64,000 bases of DNA from JARRKU01 sp963675565 (GTDB taxonomy: Bacteria > Desulfobacterota > Desulfobacteria > Desulfobacterales > Desulfosarcinaceae). Under the pieces are notes generated by a model. The model had not been told where the DNA came from. It searched no databases and saw only the letters and a program-made list of their open reading frames with translations. Positions 33,226-42,113 of this stretch are shown piece by piece. The first letter of the stretch is position 1. Every line of letters begins with the position of its first letter. The stretch spans positions 248,001-312,000 of the forward strand of contig CAXXYD010000004.1 of NCBI GenBank assembly GCA_963675565.2, written 5' to 3'. Both the position numbers and the translations under genes were made by a program.

Positions 33226-36200
33226 TTAAAACCGCTCCAATATTTCGCGCACCGACTGTTGGTCGAATTTCAGCCGGAATTTTACAAATGGCCCCGCTGC
33301 CGTGTATTCGGCCGCTGAAAAGTCTTCATCCGAGAACCCGGTCAGATTGTAGCCCAGGCTTAGCCACATATTTTTGGCCAGGGCGTGGCCTACGGAAACA
33401 CCGGTGCGGTAGTCCAGTTGCCCGGCGTTCCAGGAGTGCAGCACACTGGCGTGCAGCCCGATGTCCCAGCGCCGGTTCAGATCGTAGCGCACTTCCACAC
33501 CCGTCAGGTCCGTGTAGCCAGTGTAACTGGAATGATCGATGGTGTCGAGTACGAGCTTGGCACCATATTGAAAGGCCATCTGCAACTGATCGTGGGGCTT
33601 GAAGTTGGCGTTCAGATTATTGACAATACGCCGGGATTCCAGGGTGCCGCCGTCGTCCCGGCTGTCTTCGAATTTATAATCCAGCCGGTTCCAGACGATC
33701 CACAGGCTATTTTTGGGCCGCAGGGCGAGACTCAGCCGCACATCGCCTTCCAGAGTGTCCACACCGGCGGCCGTTTCGGTATTGAGCAATTGCACCCCGG
33801 CTGAAAGCCCCAGGCCTTTGCGCACTTCGCCGGCAATGCTGGTAGTCAGTCCCCATTTATCCTGGCTGTCGGATACCCGGCTTTCCAGGCGGCCATTCCA
33901 CGACCATTGCGGTGCAGTGAAGCCGGCCCCCAGAGAAATGGCGGTAAAATCTTCTTCAGCCCCCGCGGCTGTGGCCACATTGGTATTGAACGGCGCCTGG
34001 CCGGCATCATGCTGCACGGTCTGGGAACGGTCAAAACCGCCATCCACGCTCCAGCGCTCATTGATGCGCCAGGTCTGGGTCAAACCCAGATTAGCGAAAA
34101 CCCGTTGCCCGTTTTCAGCCCAATCCCTCCCGACTGAAGAGCCCACCTGTCCGCCACTCCATGGGGTCGCCTTCACGCCGGCCCGGCTGCTCTGACTGTC
34201 GGCCTGCTCGCCGCAGGTCATCTCGTGCTCGGCAAACAGGGCCGCAGCGTCAGTGATCTTGTAATCCGCCCCCAACGTCGTACGGGTGGGGAAATCGGTG
34301 CTGTCGTCATTTCCCCCGATGGATTGTTCGTGATCCAGGCGGGTTTGCAAGCGATTGCCCCAAAAGCGTCGCGAACCGCCAAGCAGCAGTTGGGTCGAAC
34401 GGCCGGCCCCCGCATTGATGATGCGGTCTTCAGCCAAACGCAAACCAGAGTAGACATCATATACCGGACGATGGTATTCCACCCGCGCCTCCCCCAGGTC
34501 TCGCTCAGCATTGGTAGCCAGATTATAATTACGGTAAAGTTCTCCTGAAACCTTCCACGGGTCGCCAACCTGCACAGTGGCTTCAGCACCAATCTTGCGG
34601 GTGGCGGTTTCACTGCCGTTTTGCTGCCCGAGGCCAAAGTCTTCGCTCTGTTCACGATAGTAGGCGCGGGCATCCAGGCCTGAAGACTGTTTGCGGATTT
34701 CTGCCAGGACAGCCTGGCCGCTGCGCTCGTTTCCGGCTTCCTCTTTACTGCTGGCGGCCACTTCCGCCTTGGCTTCAAGCCCGCCGCCCAGGTTAATGCT
34801 GGCGTCCACGCCTCCCAGATCGGCTTCGGCATTGTGGGGTCCTTCGTGGATGTAACTGGCGCCGACTTCGACCTTCCCATCGACCAGCCGGGCAAAACCG
34901 CGTCCGCCAAAGGTATAGGCATCTTCGGAACTGTCGTCGGATTCGTATTCCACCACGATGAAGATGGGGTTGAACTGCTCGTCGCGACTGTAGACCGGCG
35001 CCTTGAAAAACAGGGTGCCGGTATCGTAATCAATGGTGTAATCCACATGCCGCGAAAGCGTCCGGGTTGCCACGATAACTTCGGAATGGAAGCGGTCACG
35101 GGTTTCTACGGTGATGGTTTCCGAGTTAACAGCAATATTTTTGCGGGACAAATGATACAACCCGGAGGTGCCGTCGCCACGGATCTCGTCTTTGACGTAC
35201 GCCTGGTCGGTATCGGCGGCGAAAGCCGTAAAACCGAATCGCCGGCCGTCGTAGGCTGTCTTGAGCCCGTTGAATTTGCGGCTGTAACGCGACAACTCGG
35301 TCACCGTCAGGCCGGTGTCGAAATCCCCGAAAAGGGCATAGAACTGGTTGCGTTCGATCTTCAGGTAGAGTTTGCGGATACTGGAAGCTTCGTAGCGCTG
35401 CGCCGTGGCATCGCCGTAAAGTGTATAATAGGTGTCCGGATCGATGGTCTGGAACAGCGCGTTGCCCCGGTCGTCCATCTCACGGCCGGAGTCATAGGCC
35501 GCCGTGAGGAGCCACTCTCCCTTGACCTTGCCCTTGGCAAAGAAAGCAACGCGGCCATCCTGGTAAAAATCCTCTTCCTGGTCGGCGGCTTTAAGATTCT
35601 CCATATTGCCGGACACGGCGGAATAGCCGACCGTACCTTCGGCAAGGCCCACCAGAATCCAATCGCGGGCTTCGGGCTTCAGCCAGGCCCTGATTTCATG
35701 GGTCTTATTGGCCAATGGAATCTGCACGACTACATTTCCCGACGTGGTGGTGGGTGCCAGCTTGATTTGGGCGATGCCGTCCGGGCCGACCCTGTAACGC
35801 GGCCTGTCGTCTTTGATCTGGGTCAACGGATCCGCATCCACACGCTTTTTATCTTCATAGGCCTGGTATGGCGGCAGCACGGCGTACTCACCGAAAATAC
35901 CGAATCGCGCCGGCTGGCCGTCTTTGTCCGTCAACCGGACGGCTATGACCGGGGCGTCCTTGCCGTTGGCCGACAGCCGGGAGGCCGATTGGACCCATTC
36001 AACATGAACAGGGGAGCCCGCGTAGTGGACCTGTTTTTCGAGGCGCCCGGTTTCCCGGCCGGCGGCATCCTTGAAGATAGCGACAAACCGGTTGCCACCG
36101 TCTTCGATATCCACCCCGCGCCAAAGGCTGACCGCCACGGTGCCGGCCTTGTTTTTCAGTTGGCCGTCATAGTTGAGCGGACTGACCGGTCGACCGTTGA

Positions 36201-39174
36201 GTTGCAGATCGACCTTCTCTTGCGGGCTGTGCTGAACGGCCAGCTTAACGCTGGGAATGTGGGGGTGGAAATCCTCTGCGGGCATGATCCAGGCCCGACC
36301 GGGAGACAAAGCGTCGACCCCGATATCGTCAAATCGCTGGACGGGGGGATCCTGCGCCTCAACCGCTGCGACAGGACTGGACAAGACCTGGACCGCACCT
36401 TCGGTGGGGCTGATCGCTTGACCTTCACATTTAATGGTCGATATGTCGTGGATCCATTCCACTTTCACTGCCATGACCTTGACTTCCACCCGGCGATTCA
36501 GTGCCCGGCCGGCGGCGGTGTCATTACCTGCCGCGGGCACTGTGGCACCTTTGCCGATGACCGTCATCTGCGCCGGAACGAGCCCCAGTCGATCGGCCAG
36601 ATAGCGGGCCACGTTCTGCGCCCGGGCCAGAGACAGGGCCTGGTTGTCAGGGAACCGATGCCGCCGGCCGGGCCGGACACGACGGTTGTCGGTATGCCCC
36701 GTCAACACCACATGCTCGACTTCCAGAGCGGCCAGTTTTTCAGCCAACCGGTCGAGCATACCGCGATCCGATTCGTTTAAATCGGCGCTGAACACATCGA
36801 AGTGCGGCCGAACGACGATGGGCGCCAGAACCTCACGCGTGGTGCGCCGTTCCAGGGCCAGCACCGTATCAATCATTTCAGAACGCTGGTTCCGGCGCGA
36901 GGGGGTATTGAACGTCAGCAATGCCTTGGTATGCAGCTGCCCGGGTTGCGCCGCATCGCCCAACTGCATGGTAAAGTCCAGGAACAGCGCCGCATCGCCA
37001 GGCAGGTCGCCCAAGCGATAAATCAACACATTGCCCGTCTGCTGCGGATCGGACAAAGGGCCGCCGTTCCTGCGGCTGGAATCTTTCAGGTAATTGCCGC
37101 CCTCGGGAAGAATCACCGACAGGCGGACATTTTCAAGGGGCACTGTGCTGGCGGCGATGGTGGCTCCATAGTGCACGGTCCGCCCCGCAAGTTCGCAGTG
37201 CATCTGCAGCCCGGCTTCCCCGGTGGGGGGCGCTTTGGTCTGCACATGAAAATCTTCGCGCCAGAGGGTGCCGCCATGAAGATCCACAAAGCGCGAAAAA
37301 GGCGTCCCCGCCTGGCGTGAGTTTTCACCGCAGGCGCTGATCTCGTAAATATCCGGGATGCTTTCTACATCCATCTGCACCACGTGGCTGCCCGAGGCGA
37401 TGCCTTCGAAATGGAACATGCCCTGGTCGTCGGTGACCACATAGGTGCCGTTTTCCAGATAAATGCGGACACCGGCCACCCCGTCGGCGGCGTCCGTGGG
37501 TGCATCGGTGCAATTGTCGGCAATGACCCGGCCGGCAATAAAATTGTCGCTGCGGAAAAGATCTTCCTTGATGGTCACAGTCGCTTGCCCATAATTGGAC
37601 GCCAACCCGCCGTCGGCGGTTGCCCGGGCGCTGTTGACGGCCTTGCCCGGTTTTGCGCCGGCGGTAACCTCGGCAACATAGCGCACCTCCAGATTGCCGC
37701 CATCGGCAAGATCCCCTAAAGCAATGGACATGCTGCGGCCATCGGCGGCAATGGACGGATCCGCCGCAGTCCGGCCGTCCCGGTGCAATGAGCCGTTCTG
37801 GTAGCGCAGCCCTGCGGGCAGCCGATCGGCAATAATGGTATGGGTTACTCCACTCCCGGATGTATTTTCTATGTTGATGGTGTACTGCACAAAATCGCCA
37901 ACCGCTGCAAATTCTTTATTGACGGTCTTTCGCAGCCACAATCCTGAACCGGTGGGGTCTACGGGAATATCGATACGAACCGCCGGCCCGGGGTTCAGAT
38001 CAAAGGCTTCGCCCCGCGATCCGGGCACGGCAAGGGAAAAGGGCGCCCCCGGCAGAGCTTGAAGGACCGCATCGGAGACCGCAGACGGCGCCGCATAACC
38101 AGCCGGCGGTGTTGCGATCAGCCGGTATCTTCCCGGAAGCACAAAGGGAAAGCGGTAGGCGCCCGATTCAAAGGCATAGACTTTGCCCACACTGTCAATG
38201 AAGGTGCCGCCGGAAGCAATCACGGACGGAAAAGTGCTCGCCCCATCGTCACCATACACAGTGGCCGGCGCCCCGGTGATGGCGTCTACCAGCTCAATCC
38301 GGACGTTGTCCACCGGCTGCCCGGTGGCGCTGTCAAACACCCTGCCCAAAGGGTCCACCAGAGCAGTGTCGGCCGCAGTGTCCGTTATGTCGGCAGCATC
38401 GCTGTATTGCACGGAGAGCTGCCCGCCGGCCGCGACATCCAGTTGTCCGTTAAAGATTTGCACCGGCCCGAAACCGTTGGATTGGATATAGCCGATAAAA
38501 ACCCCGCTGTCGGGGCCGGTCTCGGAAAGCAGCAGCAATTCGGCATCGCCTGTATCCGGTGAGGCCACCAGTGCATATACCGTCTGGACAGCGGCCGGAT
38601 CGACATTCTGATCCGGATCGGTGATCCTGAAGAAGAGCGGTTCGCCCTGGTGATAAATCGACCCGTCAACCAATGGGACCGGTTGGGTCAGGTCGATGGC
38701 CGTTGTGCTTCCTGCCGGGTAGATCGAAGCAATCTGTTGGGCGCTGCCGCCACTGGCCCCATCGGGATCGAATTCCGTGTTCGGCACATCGAGCATCTGC
38801 GCACCGGCGACCATCGGCGCATATTGCAATAGTTCAACCCGGGCCGGCGTGCGCAGCCATTCGGTGGTCAGGGTCGCCGGATTTGAAGGCACCACCGTAT
38901 CGGTCCCCCACACGCTGAACGAAGCTTGAGCCGTGTTGTCGATGACGGTGCCCGGCGGCACCGCATGGGCCGTCGCAGTTAGAAACAGTAGAAGAAAAAA
39001 CAGAGTATACGCCAGGCCAAAGACCCGGCGTATACTCTGCCCAGGGGAGGAGGAATATGTAGTTATATTAGAAATACTTCGCCCAATCCACGAACCATTG
39101 CAGCATGGCACGGAACAAATCGGCCTGGCATGCCATGCAGCGGGGTTTGTGTATCGGTATAGCGAAGTCGCCAT
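33226..39174 (-). CDS. Giant DUF11/OmpA/beta-barrel outer-membrane protein
   Basis: About 1,982 residues from ATG 39174 (GTG 39192 also possible). A signal segment (LAYTLFFLLLFLTATAHA) lies at about 54-71. Domains in order: mature N-terminal PPGTVIDNTAQASFSVWG; DUF11/TIGR01451-type domain (about 405-538); SdrD B-like domain VAGVRIYLENG...YVVTDDQG (about 541-615); a second DUF11-like unit; an OmpA-like peptidoglycan-binding domain with LTGHTDNRRV and SLARAQNVARYLADRL (about 808-905). The last ~800 residues are rich in alternating strands and aromatic residues and end in Phe, as in outer-membrane barrels. It is probably the cell-surface anchor or exporter of the neighbouring DUF11 proteins. Confidence 0.75.
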   Translation of the reverse strand: MATSLYRYTNPAAWHARPICSVPCCNGSWIGRSISNITTYSSSPGQSIRRVFGLAYTLFFLLLFLTATAHAVPPGTVIDNTAQASFSVWGTDTVVPSNPATLTTEWLRTPARVELLQYAPMVAGAQMLDVPNTEFDPDGASGGSAQQIASIYPAGSTTAIDLTQPVPLVDGSIYHQGEPLFFRITDPDQNVDPAAVQTVYALVASPDTGDAELLLLSETGPDSGVFIGYIQSNGFGPVQIFNGQLDVAAGGQLSVQYSDAADITDTAADTALVDPLGRVFDSATGQPVDNVRIELVDAITGAPATVYGDDGASTFPSVIASGGTFIDSVGKVYAFESGAYRFPFVLPGRYRLIATPPAGYAAPSAVSDAVLQALPGAPFSLAVPGSRGEAFDLNPGPAVRIDIPVDPTGSGLWLRKTVNKEFAAVGDFVQYTINIENTSGSGVTHTIIADRLPAGLRYQNGSLHRDGRTAADPSIAADGRSMSIALGDLADGGNLEVRYVAEVTAGAKPGKAVNSARATADGGLASNYGQATVTIKEDLFRSDNFIAGRVIADNCTDAPTDAADGVAGVRIYLENGTYVVTDDQGMFHFEGIASGSHVVQMDVESIPDIYEISACGENSRQAGTPFSRFVDLHGGTLWREDFHVQTKAPPTGEAGLQMHCELAGRTVHYGATIAASTVPLENVRLSVILPEGGNYLKDSSRRNGGPLSDPQQTGNVLIYRLGDLPGDAALFLDFTMQLGDAAQPGQLHTKALLTFNTPSRRNQRSEMIDTVLALERRTTREVLAPIVVRPHFDVFSADLNESDRGMLDRLAEKLAALEVEHVVLTGHTDNRRVRPGRRHRFPDNQALSLARAQNVARYLADRLGLVPAQMTVIGKGATVPAAGNDTAAGRALNRRVEVKVMAVKVEWIHDISTIKCEGQAISPTEGAVQVLSSPVAAVEAQDPPVQRFDDIGVDALSPGRAWIMPAEDFHPHIPSVKLAVQHSPQEKVDLQLNGRPVSPLNYDGQLKNKAGTVAVSLWRGVDIEDGGNRFVAIFKDAAGRETGRLEKQVHYAGSPVHVEWVQSASRLSANGKDAPVIAVRLTDKDGQPARFGIFGEYAVLPPYQAYEDKKRVDADPLTQIKDDRPRYRVGPDGIAQIKLAPTTTSGNVVVQIPLANKTHEIRAWLKPEARDWILVGLAEGTVGYSAVSGNMENLKAADQEEDFYQDGRVAFFAKGKVKGEWLLTAAYDSGREMDDRGNALFQTIDPDTYYTLYGDATAQRYEASSIRKLYLKIERNQFYALFGDFDTGLTVTELSRYSRKFNGLKTAYDGRRFGFTAFAADTDQAYVKDEIRGDGTSGLYHLSRKNIAVNSETITVETRDRFHSEVIVATRTLSRHVDYTIDYDTGTLFFKAPVYSRDEQFNPIFIVVEYESDDSSEDAYTFGGRGFARLVDGKVEVGASYIHEGPHNAEADLGGVDASINLGGGLEAKAEVAASSKEEAGNERSGQAVLAEIRKQSSGLDARAYYREQSEDFGLGQQNGSETATRKIGAEATVQVGDPWKVSGELYRNYNLATNAERDLGEARVEYHRPVYDVYSGLRLAEDRIINAGAGRSTQLLLGGSRRFWGNRLQTRLDHEQSIGGNDDSTDFPTRTTLGADYKITDAAALFAEHEMTCGEQADSQSSRAGVKATPWSGGQVGSSVGRDWAENGQRVFANLGLTQTWRINERWSVDGGFDRSQTVQHDAGQAPFNTNVATAAGAEEDFTAISLGAGFTAPQWSWNGRLESRVSDSQDKWGLTTSIAGEVRKGLGLSAGVQLLNTETAAGVDTLEGDVRLSLALRPKNSLWIVWNRLDYKFEDSRDDGGTLESRRIVNNLNANFKPHDQLQMAFQYGAKLVLDTIDHSSYTGYTDLTGVEVRYDLNRRWDIGLHASVLHSWNAGQLDYRTGVSVGHALAKNMWLSLGYNLTGFSDEDFSAAEYTAAGPFVKFRLKFDQQSVREILERF
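39001..39039. repeat. Perfect 13-bp inverted repeat within the giant gene's signal-peptide region
   Basis: CAGAGTATACGCC (39001-39013) and GGCGTATACTCTG (39027-39039) flank a 13-nt loop. It would fold into a stem in the giant gene's 5' mRNA, or could be a protein-binding site. Confidence 0.6.
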
Positions 39175-39201
39175 AGTAAAAATCCACTTCACTGAATGCT
39201 G

Positions 39202-40428
39202 TTAGTCAATCTCCACCTGGAACACCAGGGTGGCACTGCCGTCCGCGTCTCTGACATGGGAGTTAGTGGCACGGATATTGGTCACGAGCGCAGGGTCTGC
39301 CGGTTGCGTCGTGCTCCATGAGCCGCCGCCGTCGGTGGAGTACTCAACGACAGGAACAACACCATCATTATTGCTTACAGAAACCGAGTTAAAGACGAAA
39401 GTGGTGTTGGCCTGGACTTGATCCGATATTACCAGATCGTTGGCATCGCTGGCGCCGGTGTTGTCTACAGTAATTTCATATTCAACAACCGCGCCCGGGA
39501 TGTGGTGCGGAGTGCCGCTGCCAGTGGGGTCACTGATCAATGTTGAATTCTTTGTAACTTCAAGTGCTGCAGTTTCTACACGAAAAGCACTGCGACTGGA
39601 GTGATAGCCATCCGGATTGACTTGATCCGGGTCATCGATGCCAATACCATCACGGAAAACAATTTGAACGGTGGCAGCATCGTCTGCTGTGCCGCTGTCA
39701 TCGCTATTGATTGCAGCACCGGGGCTTCCGGCCCCGCCGCCTTGGGCCACCTGAGCGCTTAGTCCATACACAGCGATATCGCCATTGACCTGAGCAATGG
39801 GGATATCAATTACGATGTAAACAGTTATGGATTCATCCCGTTCGAGTTCGTCAATATAGTTCACCTGGCTTTCAACACCAGCGCCGTCCCAAGTAGATGG
39901 TGTGTATCCAGCGGTAGCCGATGGCCCATCAGCATCAACGTAGATCCGCACAAATGAATTTGAGTTGAAATTGTCAGTTAAAGTGTCGTCCGGAGCCGCG
40001 AACGGAAGGGTGTAGGACCCGTCGGATTGCTCAATTGCAGTGAGCAGAAAATCCTGCAAATAGTTGCCTTCGTTATTGACTTGAAACCGAATAACGCTTT
40101 CAGTACTGCCCGGAAAAACATTGGTGGAAACTGGCGCTGCATCCAGTGTTTGGACAGACAGGTCGACCATGTTATCGACAACAAAGGTTGTGTCTGCACC
40201 ATTTGTTGCGCCCGGCGTGCTATTTCCACCCGGCGAGCTTTCAATCAGTGTCTGTGGTACTGTGCCAACCGTATAGTTGATCACCGCCCGGTTATCTATC
40301 GAGGTGGTTGCCTCAGTTCCTATAGCCCATGCCCCGGACGGGAATCCAATAAGTAAGACCACACCGAACAACACAAGTGTGCTCAGCCAACGTACCGTTC
40401 TTTTTTTTTGTGTTCGTTGCGTTTTCAT
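39202..40428 (-). CDS. Secreted DUF11-type repeat protein
   Basis: 408 residues. Signal peptide STLVLFGVVLLIGFPSGAWA, with cleavage near residue 35. The mature N-terminus TEATTSIDNRAVINYTVG resembles those of two neighbouring proteins. The C-terminal third (LEVTKNSTLISDPTGSGTPHHIPGAVVEYEITVDNTGASDANDLVISDQV) is a TIGR01451/DUF11 domain, an Ig-like fold common in surface proteins. RBS AAAGGAG precedes the ATG. It lies 10-27 nt upstream of the giant barrel gene. Acidic, low-Cys composition fits an extracellular filament or matrix component. No enzyme motif is present. Confidence 0.75.
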   Translation of the reverse strand: MKTQRTQKKRTVRWLSTLVLFGVVLLIGFPSGAWAIGTEATTSIDNRAVINYTVGTVPQTLIESSPGGNSTPGATNGADTTFVVDNMVDLSVQTLDAAPVSTNVFPGSTESVIRFQVNNEGNYLQDFLLTAIEQSDGSYTLPFAAPDDTLTDNFNSNSFVRIYVDADGPSATAGYTPSTWDGAGVESQVNYIDELERDESITVYIVIDIPIAQVNGDIAVYGLSAQVAQGGGAGSPGAAINSDDSGTADDAATVQIVFRDGIGIDDPDQVNPDGYHSSRSAFRVETAALEVTKNSTLISDPTGSGTPHHIPGAVVEYEITVDNTGASDANDLVISDQVQANTTFVFNSVSVSNNDGVVPVVEYSTDGGGSWSTTQPADPALVTNIRATNSHVRDADGSATLVFQVEID

Positions 40429-40479
40429 TTTTTTCTCCTTTAGCCGTTAATGAATATAGGGTTTGGTCAGTTCACGCCG

Positions 40480-40965
40480 TTATTCCAAAATCGCCCGAAA
40501 ACTCACGGTGCCCTTGGCGCCGGACGGCAGGGGATGTTCAAACGTCCAGCGTATATGGGTGTAGTCTTTTGGACGGGCCGGAAATTTGCGGCCCGCCGCA
40601 TCGAAGACAAAGAGCTTGGCGGGGATGTTATAGCTTTTGCCGTTGTCCACTGAAAACGTGATCTTGGTATCCATCCCATGGGCCGATGCCGGTTGGTAGA
40701 CCATGTGCTCGGGGATGGGGTTGGTGATCACCGCGTTTTCAGCGCTTTCGCCGCTGATGTTTTCATAGTGCTGGGAAAAGATCACTTCGGTACCGGGAAC
40801 GACCTTGGTTGCAGGTAACCGCTTGAGTTCGATCTTGCCCTCTTCGTTCATCACTTTTTTTTCCACTTCAGCCACCGACTGCAGGCGAATGTGCCCCTGG
40901 GCCAGTGCCGCCGTCTGCATGGCAAGCAGCAGTACGAAAGTGATCATGGTGTTTTTGATATTCAT
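40480..40965 (-). CDS. Small exported DUF11-like protein
   Basis: 161 residues with signal peptide MITFVLLLAMQTAALAQ. The mature part contains VVPGTEVIFSQHYENISGESAENAVITNPIPEHMVYQPAS, a compact DUF11-like strand pattern (the usual form is GDTVTYTITVTNTG...DPIPAGL). It is short enough to be a single-domain subunit. RBS AAGGAG. It sits between two larger DUF11 proteins in the sigma-54 cluster. It could be a periplasmic chaperone or a minor structural subunit; the sequence does not decide. Confidence 0.72.
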   Translation of the reverse strand: MNIKNTMITFVLLLAMQTAALAQGHIRLQSVAEVEKKVMNEEGKIELKRLPATKVVPGTEVIFSQHYENISGESAENAVITNPIPEHMVYQPASAHGMDTKITFSVDNGKSYNIPAKLFVFDAAGRKFPARPKDYTHIRWTFEHPLPSGAKGTVSFRAILE

Positions 40966-40989
40966 TGGTTGTCTCCTTCTCCCTTCTGG

Positions 40990-42012
40990 TTAATCGATGG
41001 TTGTTTCAAACGCTATGATCCAGGTGGCCGGAGCCACGGTATCGTTAAAGACGACGGTCACCGTGTTGAGCGCCGTGTTGTCGAAATCGCCCATGTCCCC
41101 ATCGGCGGCATCGGTCAGTGCTACGCCGTCCAGCAGCAGGCTGCCGGGCACATAGGTCATATTCGCCGGAATCGGATCGCTGACCACCAGCGCCTGGGCG
41201 GTTCCGCCGCCGGATACATCCACTTGGATGCGGTACGTCACCCGAGCGCCTGTGGAGGGCCGGTCGCCGCCGGCAAGATCGACAATTTGACCGATAGATT
41301 TGGTCAGACTCACGGAAACGGTGGCCACAGCATAAGCGGCGGTGGCCCGACTTTCGGCCCGGGAAGTCCCCACCACGGCATCCAGGCCGCCGGGTCCCGA
41401 CCCCGTCAGGAGGGTGCCCGGCGGCTGGTCGGCTGCGCTCGGAGTAAGCGACTGTGCGGTCACCTGCACATCCCCGCGGTCTCCATCGCCATATCCGGAG
41501 GGGATATCGCTCAGCACATAAACTGTGGCGGCTTCATCGGCAGCCATGGTGATGCCGGTCGCTGGATACGGCGTGTCGTCCGACTGGAAACCCGCGTTGC
41601 CGTTGCTTTCGATCCACAGACTCTGCACGGCAGGGTCAAACTGGTCGCCGCCCAGGACATCATCGGCAGTGAGGCTGAAGGCTTCCGACCCGTTGCCGGT
41701 ATTGGTCAACAAAAAGGTGAGTACACGGTCGCTGTGCGGCGAATTGACCGGAACGCTGGCGGCATCCTGCCAGGTCAAAGCGACATCGATAACTTCCAAA
41801 ACGTCGAAGCTGTTGGACGCTGTCACCGTCAATGGCGTGGGATCGCTGCCCAGCGTGTAGTAAACGGTGGCGGTATTGGCTATGGTGGTGCCGGCAGCCG
41901 TTCCCACAGCATAAGCCGGCAGGGGCTGCATGGCTGCCAGTACGGCAGCCAGTGCCCACCACACCAACAGGGTGCAAAAATAGTTGTTCTTTTCTTCCTT
42001 CAGCCGTTTCAT
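40990..42012 (-). CDS. Secreted DUF11-type repeat protein
   Basis: 340 residues from ATG 42012 with AGGGAA upstream (a TTG at 42033 is less likely). Signal segment LLVWWALAAVLAAMQPLPAYA. The mature protein begins VGTAAGTTIANTATVYYTLGSDP, the same tag-like start as two neighbours. The C-terminal ~110 residues (VSLTKSIGQIVDLAGGDRPSTGARVTYRIQVDVSGGGTAQALVVSDPIPANMTYVPGS) are a DUF11 domain. It has the same architecture as the 408-residue protein downstream, so the two probably arose by duplication. Confidence 0.75.
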   Translation of the reverse strand: MKRLKEEKNNYFCTLLVWWALAAVLAAMQPLPAYAVGTAAGTTIANTATVYYTLGSDPTPLTVTASNSFDVLEVIDVALTWQDAASVPVNSPHSDRVLTFLLTNTGNGSEAFSLTADDVLGGDQFDPAVQSLWIESNGNAGFQSDDTPYPATGITMAADEAATVYVLSDIPSGYGDGDRGDVQVTAQSLTPSAADQPPGTLLTGSGPGGLDAVVGTSRAESRATAAYAVATVSVSLTKSIGQIVDLAGGDRPSTGARVTYRIQVDVSGGGTAQALVVSDPIPANMTYVPGSLLLDGVALTDAADGDMGDFDNTALNTVTVVFNDTVAPATWIIAFETTID

Positions 42013-42113
42013 TGTTTTTCCCTGGGCGTTCAACCCCTGGTCGCGATGCGGGGGAGCGGCGACCGATGAATCATGTTTCAGGTTGTTTTCCCGTTAAACT
42101 TCTCCTTTTGGGT

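Noticed and set aside
34834..36780. A 648-residue open frame on the plus strand
   Set aside because: It is antisense to the giant DUF11/OmpA gene, with no recognisable domain and a composition typical of a shadow frame.
39041..39060. Plus-strand GGGGAGGAGG followed by ATG, resembling a gene start
   Set aside because: The ATG is followed at once by a stop codon (TAG). No coding region follows on that strand.
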